Positions 35,901 through 47,000 of a DNA stretch of 64,000 nt are shown in pieces. The notes beneath the pieces were generated by a model, which had not been told where the DNA came from, searched no databases, and worked only from the letters and a program-made list of their open reading frames with translations. A program made the position numbers and the translations under genes. How positions within the stretch are numbered: position 1 is the stretch's first letter; each line of letters opens with the position of its first letter. The DNA comes from Eucalyptus grandis. Its lineage: Eukaryota; Streptophyta; Magnoliopsida; Myrtales; Myrtaceae. The stretch spans positions 372,001-436,000 of the forward strand of contig NC_052613.1 of the NCBI RefSeq assembly GCF_016545825.1, given 5' to 3'.

Positions 35901-36160
35901 GCGAAAGACGACATTGGTTTCTTGCTATTTTAATCACAAATATGGAGAACCCATTTGCCCCTCCACCGATCTCCTCCTCTCCCCCGATTATCCCTTTGTT
36001 TCGTCTATTTCTTTTAGCAAAACCTCGATGCCTTTGCACAAATCCTACTAGGGACCAACGGAAAAAGACAAAGGGAGGGAGGGAGGGAGGGACACATAAT
36101 TAGCAGTTACCAAACACAAAATGTAGGGGCAATTCCGTAATTACCGGCGACGGCGACAGC
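32940..36160. other. Intergenic between plastid inserts and acetolactate synthase
   Basis: No gene could be supported. Contents noted: a short tandem repeat at 34181-34375, phrases such as CCGAACGTGTCGGA near 35265 that look repeat-derived, and a GGGA repeat at about 36074-36092. The last few hundred bases should be the acetolactate synthase promoter; no clear TATA box was chosen. Confidence 0.35.
34181..34375. repeat. Compound tandem repeat
   Basis: The phrase GTGCTGAGTATGTGCACTGC with CTCATATAGGAGAG occurs at 34192, 34225 and 34300. The longer unit, with GACGCTTTATGACTGTTTTC, is repeated twice at about 75 bp. Slippage is the likely origin. Confidence 0.8.
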
Positions 36161-36270
36161 AACGTGCGCAGGGACAGGAAATTTAAAGGAGGACCGAATG
36201 GTCACCATTCGCCGCCTCCTCCACCTCGTCCTCTGTCTCCCTCCCCCGGAAGAGCAGCTCCACAAGAACA

Positions 36271-38447
36271 ATGGCGGCCGCCGCAGCCACCACCCTCTCC
36301 GCCGCCATCTCCTCCTCCTCCGCCGCCTTCCTCTCCTCTAAAAATCTCCCCTTTCTCCCAAAGTTCTCTCCTTTCCCCTCCAAACCCACCGCCCGGCCCT
36401 CCCCTGCAGCCCTCCTCATCTCCAGTTCCCTCGGCCACGCCTCCAAAGCCGCCGCCGCCGCCGCCGTCGCCGCTCCCCCCTCCCCCGAGACCGAGGCCTT
36501 CGTCTCACGATTCGGCCCCGACGAGCCCCGCAAGGGGAGCGACGTCCTCGTGGAGGCCCTGGAGCGGCAGGGGTGACCAACGTCTTCGCCTACCCCGGCG
36601 GCGCCTCCATGGAGATCCACCAGGCCCTCACCCGCTCCGCCATCATCAAGAACGTCCTCCCCGCCACGAGCAGGGCGGCATTTTCGCCGCCGAGGGGTAC
36701 GCCCGCGCCTCCGGCCGCCCTGGCGTCTGCATCGCCACCTCCGGCCCCGGGGCCACCAACCTCGTCAGCGGCCTCGCCGACGCCATGCTCGACAGCATCC
36801 CCATTGTCGCCATCACGGGCCAGGTTCCGTCGATGACCCGTGCTTTGTTTGCTGCTGTTCTAGTCGTACCTATCTGCACTGTTTCATTTGATAGCTTTAG
36901 TCCATTAGCTCGTACCTTTGAGATCTGGACTTATAGGGTGCAAAGCTTTGAAACTACGGCTTTTCAGTTTCATTCATTGCCCACCGTTTTGACGAAAGAA
37001 TTAAAAATTCAATCTTTAGGTGCCGCGAAGAATGATTGGCACGGATGCGTTTCAAGAGACCCCTATTGTCGAGGTCACCCGGTCCATAACGAAGCACAAC
37101 TATCTGGTTCTTGATGTGGAAGATATACCGATGATCGTCAGCGAGGCATTCTATCTGGCGACTTCAGGGAGGCCAGGTCCGGTTCTCATTGATGTACCTA
37201 AGGATATACAACAGCAGCTTGTGGTTCCAAAGTGGGACATGCCTGTGAGGTTGCCAGGATACATGTCGAGGTTGCCTAAGCCGCCTCAGGAGGCGCACCT
37301 GGAACAGATTGTGAGGTTGATTGCCGAATCAAAGAAGCCAGTCTTGTATGTGGGCGGTGGGTGTTTGAATTCGAGCGAGGAGTTGATCAGGTTTGTAGAA
37401 CTTACAGGGATCCCTGTGGCGAGTACTTTGATGGGGCTAGGGTCGTTCCCATGCACGGATGATTTGTCGCTACATATGCTTGGGATGCATGGGACTGTAT
37501 ATGCAAACTATGCAGTGGACAAAAGTGATCTGTTGCTCGCCTTTGGAGTTCGGTTTGATGATCGTGTGACGGGCAAGCTGGAAGCTTTTGCTAGCCGAGC
37601 TAAGATCGTTCACATTGATATCGACTCAGCTGAGATCGGAAAGAACAAGCAACCTCACATATCTGTTTGTGGGGATGTGAAATTGGCCCTGCAAGGGATT
37701 AACAGGTTGTTAGAAGGGACAGCATCAAAGCTTAAATTTGACTTTTCTGCTTGGCGGGTGGAGCTTGATGAGCAGAAACATAAGTACCCATTAAGTTTCA
37801 AGACATTCGGGGATGCCATACCTCCTCAGTACGCGATTCAGGTTCTTGATGAGTTGACCAATGGAAATGCAATCATAAGTACAGGTGTCGGGCAGCATCA
37901 AATGTGGGCTGCACAGTTTTACAATTATAGGAGGCCTCGGCAGTGGTTGACGTCCGGAGGATTAGGGGCTATGGGTTTTGGGTTGCCAGCTGCTATTGGA
38001 GCTGCTGTTGCAAAGCCTGATGCCATTGTTGTGGACATTGATGGAGATGGGAGCTTTATCATGAATGTCCAGGAGTTGGCTACTATCAGAGTGGAGAACC
38101 TTCCTGTTAAAATTCTTCTATTGAACAATCAACACCTGGGCATGGTTGTCCAATGGGAGGATCGCTTCTACAAGGCCAATAGGGCACACACTTACCTAGG
38201 AGATCCGTCGAGAGAGTCTGAGATATTCCCAGACATGTTGAAGTTTGCTGAAGCTTGTGGAATACCTGGTGCTCGGGTGACCAAGAAAGCAGATGTTAGA
38301 GCTGCAATTCAGACAATGCTGGATACTCCTGGGCCATACTTGCTAGAAGTGATTTTTCCCCATCAAGAGCACGTCTTGCCTATGATTCCAAGTGGTGGGG
38401 CTTTTAAAGATGTGATAGTCGAGGGTGATGGACGATCAGCATACTGA
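36271..38447 (+). CDS. ALS: Acetolactate synthase catalytic subunit, frame broken twice
   Basis: Acetohydroxyacid synthase makes 2-acetolactate and 2-aceto-2-hydroxybutyrate, the first common step of Val/Leu/Ile synthesis, in plastids with ThDP, FAD and Mg. The start at 36271 opens a Ser/Ala/Pro-rich transit peptide (about 65 residues). Then come [12 protein letters not shown], the catalytic Glu in FAAEGYA (residue 142), the FAD/middle domain, and the ThDP motif GDGSFIM to LLLNNQ (residues 527-555). Total is about 660 residues, normal for plants. Two single bases are missing compared with the conserved reading: a G near 36571 (ERQG/VTN) and a C near 36661 (NVLP/RHEQ). Both are in homopolymer runs, so sequencing error or real inactivation are both possible. 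A 196-bp GT-AG insertion (36824-37019) splits GQ/VPRRM and is probably an intron, unusual for this gene. Residues of the known herbicide-binding positions are the ordinary sensitive type. Met223 and Phe631 replace usually conserved residues. Confidence 0.88.
36824..37019 (+). other. Apparent intron in acetolactate synthase
   Basis: 196 bp between GGCCAG and GTGCCGCGAAG, bounded by GT (GTTCCG, a weak donor) and AG (AATCTTTAG), and AT-richer than the exons. Removing it joins the invariant GQVPRRMIG. Reading through it shifts the frame and soon ends in a stop. Its first bases (GTTCCGTCGATG) resemble the start of exon 2 (GTGCCGCGAAGAATG), as if the target had been duplicated. Confidence 0.7.
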
Positions 38448-39148
38448 TCTCCTGAATGATCTTGTATGTTGCTGTGGCCTTATCATGAGAGTTGAGGCAC
38501 TTCCTTCCCTTTTAATTTTTAACTTGTGCTAATGCATGGGAAGATCTTTAGTTGTTTTACTTGTAATGGCACGAAGTAGTTTGTAGTTAGGTAATATCAG
38601 AGCTTGTGAAGGTTGATTTAGTTATCATCAACGGTTCGCTGAGAATAAATTGCGGTTTAGTGATGGTGTTCCATCTTTGATGGTGAAGATCTCATAATAT
38701 TATGTCTTGTTTATGTTGAATTTGTTCTGGTTTAAATCTTGTAGTTACAGCCTGGTACGGTAATGTTGAAGTGACGATTTCGTACCAAGATGAATGCCTC
38801 ATTAGTTGCAATCGGAGTTGGGTTACATGTTATTGGATGTTTTATGTGTGGCATGAGTGCACTGCAGCTTCTTTAGTTTCCTTTTGAAAGTCGAGTCACT
38901 GCTTGCATTGCTTCCATCAGGGCTTTGCATTCTATTGATACTTCCATTGCCCTTGGTGGAAAATTGGGACAGAACTCCAAGGGTGATTAGTTTGCTCATC
39001 GAGAATGGACATCTTTACTTGGGTGCGTGAAATATCTTCGTTTATGACAACCGAATGTGTTAAACCTTTAAATGGGTTGTTCTGGTGATGATTTACCTAC
39101 TCCTACTCTCATGCTACTGATGTTCTGCAAGTGGTAGATTGATGGGCA
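38448..39148 (+). repeat. Acetolactate synthase 3' flank, duplicated segment
   Basis: The 3' UTR and flank. It is matched almost base for base by 41341-41907 and, beyond the Sirevirus, by 51507-51641. The match ends at GATTGATGGGCAA. No gene seen. Confidence 0.8.
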
Positions 39149-39848
39149 AGTGTTCTTCCAATGCTTTTAATTCTCTCCTTGTAATACTAGTTTGGAAAGT
39201 ACACTATGTGTCATTCACTTTTTCAGGTATGGTCGTGCATGCTTTGTTCAATTTCCGAGTTGATAAGAATCGGGACACAAGCTCAGGGTCCTTGCGCTTG
39301 CTGGGATCGCACGAGTGGGTTGTCCTTCACGGTTGGCGTGAGTGCAGGGTTTGAGCACTTTGAAGTAGGTCTGCTTCAAGATTTTGAGTTGAAGTTTCAG
39401 GAGTCGTCATTTTCGTTTTAAATGCTAGGATGGGGAAGAGGGATGTACAATGCAGTCCATTGCCAATCGAATCCCAGTTTCGAAAACTGGTGCCGTCTGT
39501 CGTTCCTCAACCAGAATGATCTCTTCTCATGTCTAACGATCTCTCCAGATAACTCGAGTCAGTGATATTGTTGAGTTTTAACTCAAAAGACGATGTGGAG
39601 GATACATACTCAAAACACTCAAAACAGAAATCTTTACGAAGAAGATTAGACCCGACAACGTGGAGGATGCAAACATCAAACCCAAAACAGAAATCTTCTG
39701 AAAAAAGAAGAGGTCCGCAAAAGATTTTTTATGATTGATAAATTGAGGATCAGAAGTCTGGATGAATGAATTTGAGTAAAAGCATTGTAAAGAATGATTT
39801 CTTTTCTCTTCTGGACAAAATGAAGAAGAGAAGGACAGAGGAGGAGGT
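39149..39848. other. Spacer between the two acetolactate synthase copies
   Basis: Not part of the duplication. Frames of about 70 codons at 39139-39421 have no recognisable domain. Near 39595 and 39660 a 65-bp unit starting GTGGAGGAT is repeated in degenerate form. No gene is supported. Confidence 0.35.
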
Positions 39849-39855
39849 GTGGAGA

Positions 39856-39888
<33 letters not shown>

Positions 39889-39928
39889 ACCTTAATCTGG
39901 CGCCTTAGACCAACTCGGCCATCTCCAC
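39849..39928 (-). tRNA. tRNA-Leu (anticodon AAG)
   Basis: An 80-nt cloverleaf on the minus strand. The acceptor stem GTGGAGA pairs with TCTCCAC. The D-arm is in TGGCCGAGTTGGTCTAAGGC, the anticodon arm is CCAGA-TTAAGGT-TCTGG with AAG at positions 34-36, and there is a class II variable arm. The T-arm is in GTGGGTTCAAATCCCAC. The A and B boxes are intact, so it is probably functional and decodes CTT/CTC leucine codons. It lies 69 bp from the breakpoint where the partial acetolactate synthase copy begins. Confidence 0.95.
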
Positions 39929-39996
39929 GTGTATGAAGCTAAAAACCAGAAGACATACTACTAATCGTTAAACAGATGACATTCTGCCAACCACGT

Positions 39997-41350
39997 GCAG
40001 TGGTTGACATCCGAAGGATTAGGGGCTATGGGTTTTGGGTTGCCAGCTGCGATTGGAGCTGCTGTTGCAAAACCTGATGCCATTGTTGTGGACATTGATG
40101 GAGATGGGAGCTTTATCATGAATGTCCAGGAGTTGGCTACTATCAGAGTGGAGAACCTTCCGGTTAAAATTCTTCTATTGAACAATCAACACCTGGGCAT
40201 GGTTGTCCAATGGGAGGATCGCTTCTACAAGGCCAATAGGGCACACACTTACCTAGGAGATCCGTCGAGAGAGTCTGAGATATTCCCAGACATGTTGAAG
40301 TTTGCTGAAGCTTGTGGAATACCTGGTGCTCGGGTGACCAAGAAAGCAGATGTTAGAGCTGCAATTCAGACAATGCTGGATACTCCTGGGCCATACTTGC
40401 TAGAAGTGATTGTTCCCCATCAAGAGCACGTCTTGCCTATGATTCCAAGTGGTGGGGCTTTTAAAGATGTGATAGTCGAGGGTGATGGACGATCAACGGG
40501 AAAAGTACAAAAAAAGTCCTAAACCTATTGTATTAGTACCAATTCAATCATAAACCTTTTAATATTGGTACCAATTTAGTCCATCCAGCCAATTTTAGCC
40601 GGCCGGCACTGACGTGGACGTCTGCCGATGATCGGACGTTGACGTGACAATTTTTATGATTTTTTAATGATTTTTTTTGAAATTTTTATTATTTCTTTTT
40701 TCTTTTCGTCTTCTTCCTGGAGGTGACCAGTGAGCCTCCGGTGAGGCTCACTAGCCATTGGGTGAGGGCCGCAAAGCCCTTGCCTGCCACCAGCGAGGGT
40801 TGCAGCCCTCGCCCGGCCTCTCCTAGGGCCGCCGGCAAGGCAGCTTCGCTTGGATTTGGGCAAGGCCAGCCTTGCCCGTGGTTGGGGAGGCTAGCCTTGC
40901 TTGCAGTTGGCGAGGCCATGGCGGCCATCGCCAGGGTGGAGGTGAGGGCCGCGAAGCCCTCGCCAACGGTTGTCGAGGGTCGCGGCCCTCACTCGGCCTC
41001 ACCTAGGGTTGCCTCGCTCGCGGCTTAGCCCAGATCTGGGCGAGGCCAGCCTGCGCCATCGGAGCAGCGAGGGCCGCGACCCTCACCGACGGCTCGCCGA
41101 CCACCTCTAGGAAGAAGACAAAAAGAAAAAAAAAAATTCGAAAAAAAAAATCATAAAAATTACCACGTCAGTGTCTGGTCACTGGCCAACGTCCACATCA
41201 ACACCGGCCGGCCAAAATTGGCCAGATAAACTGAATTGGTATCAATATTGAAAGGTTTATGATTGAATTGGTCCAATTGAAAATTTAGGACTAAATTGGT
41301 AACAATGTAATAGGTTTATGACTTTTTTTGTACTTTTCCCGACGATCAGC
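39997..41350 (+). pseudogene. ALS: Partial acetolactate synthase copy (3' end), interrupted
   Basis: From CAGTGGTTGAC at 39998 this copies 37941-38447, encoding the C-terminal ThDP-binding third ([20 protein letters not shown], the GDGSFIM motif, [32 protein letters not shown]). It has no 5' part and no start codon. After ...GACGATCA the coding sequence is interrupted by an 843-bp MULE-like element (40498-41340). The last codons and 3' flank resume at 41341. Differences from the upstream copy are few, so the duplication is young. Here the codon matching Phe631 is the family-typical Val. It cannot make an active enzyme; a frame running into the insertion adds TGKVQKKS. Confidence 0.9.
40498..41340. 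mobile_element. Non-autonomous MULE-like element
   Basis: 843 bp with inverted ends GGGAAAAGTACAAAAAAAGTC and GACTTTTTTTGTACTTTTCCC, and longer related subterminal parts (CCTAAACCTATTG, CCAATTCAATCATAAACC). It is flanked by the 10-bp duplication GACGATCAAC (40488-40497) and GACGATCAGC (41341-41350), with one mismatch. The empty site is at about 38430-38440. A 9-10-bp target duplication suggests the Mutator superfamily. The interior (40720-41110) is GC-rich, with GAGGGCCGC and CTCGCC motifs that look like imperfect inverted and direct repeats. It encodes no transposase. Confidence 0.85.
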
Positions 41351-41907
41351 ATACTGATGTCTTGAATGATCTTGTACGTTGCTGCGGCCTTATCATGAGA
41401 GTTGTGGCACTTCCTTCCCTTTTAGTTTTTAACTTGTGCTAATGCACGGGAAGATGTTAGTTGTTTTACTTGTAATGGCATGAAGTAGTTTGTACATAGG
41501 TAATATCAGAGCATGTGAAGGTTGATTTGGTTATCATCACTAGTTTGCTGAGAAGGACAAATAAATTGCGGTTTAGTGATGGTGTTCCATCTTTGATGGT
41601 GAAGATCTCATAATAATATCTCTTGTTTATGTTGAACTTGTTCTGGTTTAAATCTTGTAGTTACAGTCTGGTACGGTAATGTTGAAGTGACGATTTTGTA
41701 CCAAGAGGAATGCCTTGTTAGTTGCAATTGGAGTTGGGTTACATGTTATTGAATGTTTTATGTGTGGCATGAGTGCACTGCAGCTTCTTTTGTTTTCTTT
41801 TGAAAGTCGAGTCACTGCTTGCATTGCTTCCATCAGGGCTATGCGGTCTATTGATACTTCCATTGCCCTTGGTGGGAAATTGGGACAGAACTCCGAAGGG
41901 TGATTAG
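41341..41907 (+). repeat. Duplicated acetolactate synthase 3' flank
   Basis: A copy of 38432-38999 that ends in ATTAG, the target duplication of Sirevirus 1. The segment continues at 51507. Confidence 0.85.
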
Positions 41908-42822
41908 TGTTGGAGAAATCTTTTTAAAGTGTTTTGAAGCTGACAAAACGTTTCCATCAGTCTAGTCTGAAGGTTTGCAGACTCTGATATTTAAAGTCTG
42001 AAGACCTCCGGACAGCCAGACTCAAGGCTCAAAGTCTATCCTCATTGACATCGCTAATCCGTTGAAAAAGGTTATCCGTAACTGGATGTTTCGTTAAGGA
42101 TTCAACCTTATCAACTGGGGAAGATCTCGTGGTTGGAAAAGACGTAACGGAATCCTTTGATTGATCGAGATTGATTCGATGATTGAAGATTCGATGATTG
42201 CCTAAATATTCTTGGAAGGTTTTACTTATGGAAACTGAGATCCCGATTGTATGGGCGAACGGATTGATGGGCTATCGACATGTTCCTTTAATAGCTCTAA
42301 CAATCTTCCTAAATTGATTCCGTCCAACAGGTAGATTGGAGGAATTTCTTTGGTTAGTGCCAACGGGTATGATGGCATAAAGGAGTATATAAGGAAGATA
42401 TTCTTAGTTGTTCGAGGTGTGCGCGATAGAAGAATTCCAAAGTCTAAAGCTTCTTGCTGTTTAGATAATTACTTTGAGCGAATACTTGTATACAAAAGAG
42501 AGTCTATATTTGTGAGAAACCTTGAGGAAGTGTGGTAGAACATCTACCTTTGTGGAATCAAGGCAAAGCCGTGCTGTAACCTCTCTTTTGATCATAGTGA
42601 AATCCAGCCGGTGGGCTGTCGGTGAAGAGTGGACGTAGGCTTGGAATAAGCCGAACCACTATAAATCCTGTGTTCAATTTTCTCTTCCTTACTCTCTTTA
42701 CCTTGATCGTATTTTATTTTGTTAATCAAAAGAGAATTTCCTTTCTATCGTTTGCCAAGAATCGCTTCCGTATCTCGATAAATTGTTTGTGCACCTATTC
42801 ACCCCATATACTAGCTATCTCA
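41908..42822 (+). repeat. Sirevirus 1 5' LTR
   Basis: 915 bp from TGTTGGAGAAATC to CTAGCTATCTCA. It matches 50580-51506 with scattered differences and a 12-bp length difference. One visible indel is the loss of a CCCCTCTAGGTGATT-type stretch just before the end. Confidence 0.9.
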
Positions 42823-42884
42823 ATTAGTATCAGAGCCTGTGTACTCACTTTGTTTGAAGTGTTTTACTTTAGAGTTAAAGATCC

Positions 42885-43991
42885 ATGGCTAGTATGTTGG
42901 CTCCAGGGCTGGTAGAAGGGCAAAGCAACACCAGACCGCCTTATTTTGATGGAAAGGACCACAACATATGGAAAAACAAGATGAAGGCGTTCTTAGATCA
43001 AAGGATCCTCTGGAATGGGACGTTGTAGAAAAAGGAATTTTTCCCAAAGCTGCTCTTGTCTCAGAAAGAGGGAAAGACTCTGTTGAGTCTAGCGAAATGA
43101 CTCAGGAAGAGATAATCAAGAGACAAGCTCTTGATGCAAAAGCAATTTATTCTTTGTATTATGCTTTATCACCTACTGAATATAACAGAATATCTTCTTG
43201 TGATACAGCCAAAGAAGTTTGGGATAGATTACACATTACTTATGAAGGAACCGATCGAGTGAAAGAGACAAGAATCAACATTCTTTTCGGTCAATACGAA
43301 GCCTTCAGAATGAAACTAGGAGAATCTATAACTGATATGTTTAGTCGTTTTACAAATATCGTGAATGGTCTTGAAAATCAAGGCCAACCAATTTTTGATC
43401 CCATGAAAGTGAACAAGCTACTGCGTGGACTCTCCAAGGAGTGGAATCATATAAAGATATCAATCAGAGAGACCCAAAGAATCATGCCACTGTCTGTCGA
43501 TGAGTTGGTTGGGACCCTTCAGTCTTATGAAGTGGAACGAATCAATGAAGACGAAGACCCTAAAGGTAAAAAATCTATTGCATTAAAATCTAATGATGAT
43601 TCGATGCAACAGATTACAAGACGACATGGATGATGAAGAACTTGCTCTTATGATAAGAAGATTCAAAGCTAAACGAAAAGGAAGAAGATTCATTTCAAAG
43701 GAAACAAAGTTTTCGAAGCAAACGAGACAAAGTCTATCAAGACGATGAATCAAACAAAGATGTAGTCTCGCTTTGAATGCAAGAAAATGGACACATCGAC
43801 CCAACTGTCCCCTTCTGAAAAAGAAGAAAGGAAAAACTGAAAAATATCGAAAAGCTCCCAAAGCTGAAACTTGGAGTGATACGGAGTGTGAAGATAGTGA
43901 TGATGATTATGCCAACATATGTCTAATGGCACAATCGGATTCAGAATCAAACTCCGAGACTGATTCAGATTCGAAAGTGAATTCGAGGTAA
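42885..43991 (+). pseudogene. Sirevirus 1 gag
   Basis: Starts at ATG 42885 (MASMLAPGLVEGQSNTRPPY). It shows the Copia gag region (IWKNKMKAFL, EVWDRLHITYEGTDRVKE, LLRGLSKEWNHIKISI) and, at 43773-43991, the remains of the zinc knuckle followed by an acidic Ser/Asp-rich tail (SDTECEDSDDDY). Compared with element 2, one base is lost near 42993, a 50-bp region around 43600-43770 has several frame breaks, and the knuckle cysteines are not all in frame. Confidence 0.85.
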
Positions 43992-44039
43992 GTAACTTCA
44001 AAATCCCTATTAAAGTTTCAAAATACATTGATGAATTAT

Positions 44040-47000
44040 GTTTTAGTCTTAAGACTTCTCTTAAAAGAATTTCCGAACTTAAAAAAGAAAATTCTGCTTT
44101 AAAACAACATGAGAATGCTTTGGAAGAAAAAGTGAAATGCTTAGACCAGAACGTTTCTTCTCTCAAAGAAAGTGAAAATAATCTTTTAAAAGAAAATGCA
44201 TTCTTAAAAAAGGATATTTCAAATATTTCCAAAAGATTTTCTCTAGGTTCTGAAAAACTGGAGAAAATACTTTCTGTTCAAAGACCCTATTTCAATAAAT
44301 CTGGTTTGGGAATGACCGCTGAAACCATTCATTTAATCGATTTTCCTAAAGTAAAAGAAAGAATCAAATAAAGACCCATAAGAAATGCTTACAAAAATCA
44401 TTTTGAAAGGAACTTTGTAAAACCAAGTAGGTCGCAATGCTCTTAGATGTTCAAAATGCAATAGTACAGATCTTTTTGAGAAATAATGTCCTATGGTTTT
44501 GAGACCTGTCAATAAAGTCTGGGCAAAAACCGTATATCAGACTAACTCAAAAGGACCTAAGAAAATATGAGTACCAAAGAAAGCTTGAGTTTCTTTTTAA
44601 ATGCAGGTCACTATCAAGAAAAAAGTGAAATGGTATCTAGATAGTGGATGCTCAAGACACATGACAGGGGATTCAAATTACTTCATAAAGCTCGCTCAAA
44701 TGAATGGTGGAAAAGTCTCATTTAGAGGAAACATCAAAGGAAAAATAGTGGGATTTGGAACTCAAAAAGATTGGGAACCTCACAATAAGCAATGTTTCTT
44801 TAGTTGAAGGGCTCAATTACAATCCGCTCGCACGCCGCCTTTGTGATGCCGGTTTTAGAATCAACTTTCAAGAGGGTATTTGTTCAGAACCAAGAAAGAC
44901 TCTACTCAGTCATTCATGGGTCGAAGACATGGGAATATCTACCTTTTGGACGTGAAACCAGATGAATCGCAATGTCTAATCTCAATCCAAGATGAAGCGA
45001 ACTTATGGCACAAAAAGCTTGGGCATATCAACATGAAGCAGATAGCCAAAATCTCAGCAAATAAGCTTGTTCGTGGTCTACCCAATTTATCATATCAAAA
45101 GTCCGATCTATGTACACCATGTATATTGGGAAAACAGGTAAGAAATTCCTTTAAACCAATAAATCAAGTTTCCACTAACCGTGTACTGCAGCTCTTGCAT
45201 ATGGATCTCTTCGGACCAACAAGAACGCAGAGCATTGGAGGAAAGAAATATTGCCTAGTAATTGTGGATGACTACTCATGATTTACTTGGGTATAATTCT
45301 TGGCAACTAAGTCTGAAACTTTCTCTTACTTTGAAAAATTTGCTAAGAAGGTTCAAAATGAAAAATGGTATGTCATTTCAAGTATAAAAACAGACCATAG
45401 AGGTGAATTTGAAAATCAAGACTTTACAAAATTTTATGATGAATTTGGTTTTCAACATTTGTTCTCCTCTCCATATACTCCAGAGCAAAACAGAGTCGTG
45501 GAAAGAAAGAATAGATCTTTTCAAGAAATGGCTAGAACTCTTTTAATTGAAAGCAATATCTCTTTACATTTTTGGGCTGAAGCAGTTTCAACATCATGTT
45601 ATATTATCAATAGAGTCTTTCTAAGGCCTATTCTAGAAAAAAAAACCCCTTATGAACTATTTAAAGAAAAGAAGCCAATTGTTTCGTATTTTCATGTATT
45701 CGGATGCAAATGTTTCATATTGAAAAATGCAAATGATCGAGTTGGTAAGTTTGAAGAAAAGTCAGATGAAGGCATCTTCCTTGGATATTCAACCTCAAGC
45801 AAAGCATACAGAGTCTATAACAAGAAGACTCAAACTGTGGAAGAATCAATGAATGTCAAATTCCAAGACTCTACACAAAGTGAATTCATTCAGACTCATC
45901 TCGAAGAGACTGAATCTGCTCCAGACTCTACAAAGTCTAAATCTCAAGAAGCAGTTCAGACTTTGAAGGATCAGCAACAAGTGACTGTTGAAGATTCAAG
46001 TGAAGGAAGTGATCATCAATATGATAAATTAACCAGCAACTGGAAACATAAGTCTAGTCATCCCAAAGATCTTATTATTGGTGACATCTATGAAGGAATT
46101 CGCACGAGATCCAAAAGGCGAGAAGAGTCTAGTGCCGTGGCTCTTATTTCTGAAATAGAACCCAAGAGCATAGAAGAAGCTTTATCCGATGAAAGCTGGA
46201 TTGAAGCTATGCAAGAAGAACTCAGACAATTCAAAATTAATGATGTCTGGGAATTAACTCCAAAACCTAAAGGTAAATCAGTTGTTGGAGCTAAATGGGT
46301 TTTCAGGAACAAGATGGACGAGAAAGGTAAAGTCGTAAGAAACAAGGCTATACTCGTGGCCAAGGGATACACGCAATAAGAAGGGATCGACTATGACGAG
46401 ACTTATGCATCGGTAGCAAGGTTAGAAGCAATTCGTTTATTACTTGCATTTGCTTGTCATAAAAATTTCAGGTTATTTCAAATGGACGTCAAAAGTGCTT
46501 TCCTAAATTGATTCATCCATGAGGAAGTCTATGTGGAACAACCACCAGGGTTTGAAGACCCAAGGAAACCAGACTCTGTATTCGACTCAAAAAGGTCTTA
46601 TATGGCTTAAAGCAAGCACCTCGAGCTTGGTATGACAGATTAAGTAAGTTTTTAATTCAAAATGGATTTGTTAAAGGTAAAGTGGACACTACTCTTTTTA
46701 TTAAAAGAGAAAGCAAAAGTTTTCTACTTGTTCAAATATATGTCGATGATATTATCTTTGGATCTTCTAATGAAAGTCTCGGCAAGAAATTTTCTAAGAC
46801 TATGCAGAAGAATTTGAAATGAGCATGATGGGTGAGTTAACCTTCTTTCTTGGACTTCAAATAAAACAATTGGAGGAAGGAACTTTTATTCATCAAGAAA
46901 AGTATGTAAATGATATTGTCAAAAAGTTTGGTCTAGATAATTGCAAAAAGGCTGACATACCAATGTCAAGTTCCTTGAAGATAGACAAAGATGAAGAAGG

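Noticed and set aside
36164..37114. A 316-codon ORF as a separate gene
   Set aside because: It is the third frame of the acetolactate synthase exon 1 region plus read-through of the intron; only its middle part encodes enzyme sequence.
39139..39421. Small overlapping ORFs of 71 codons in the acetolactate synthase 3' flank
   Set aside because: No domain, and they start in duplicated non-coding flank whose other copy does not keep the frames.
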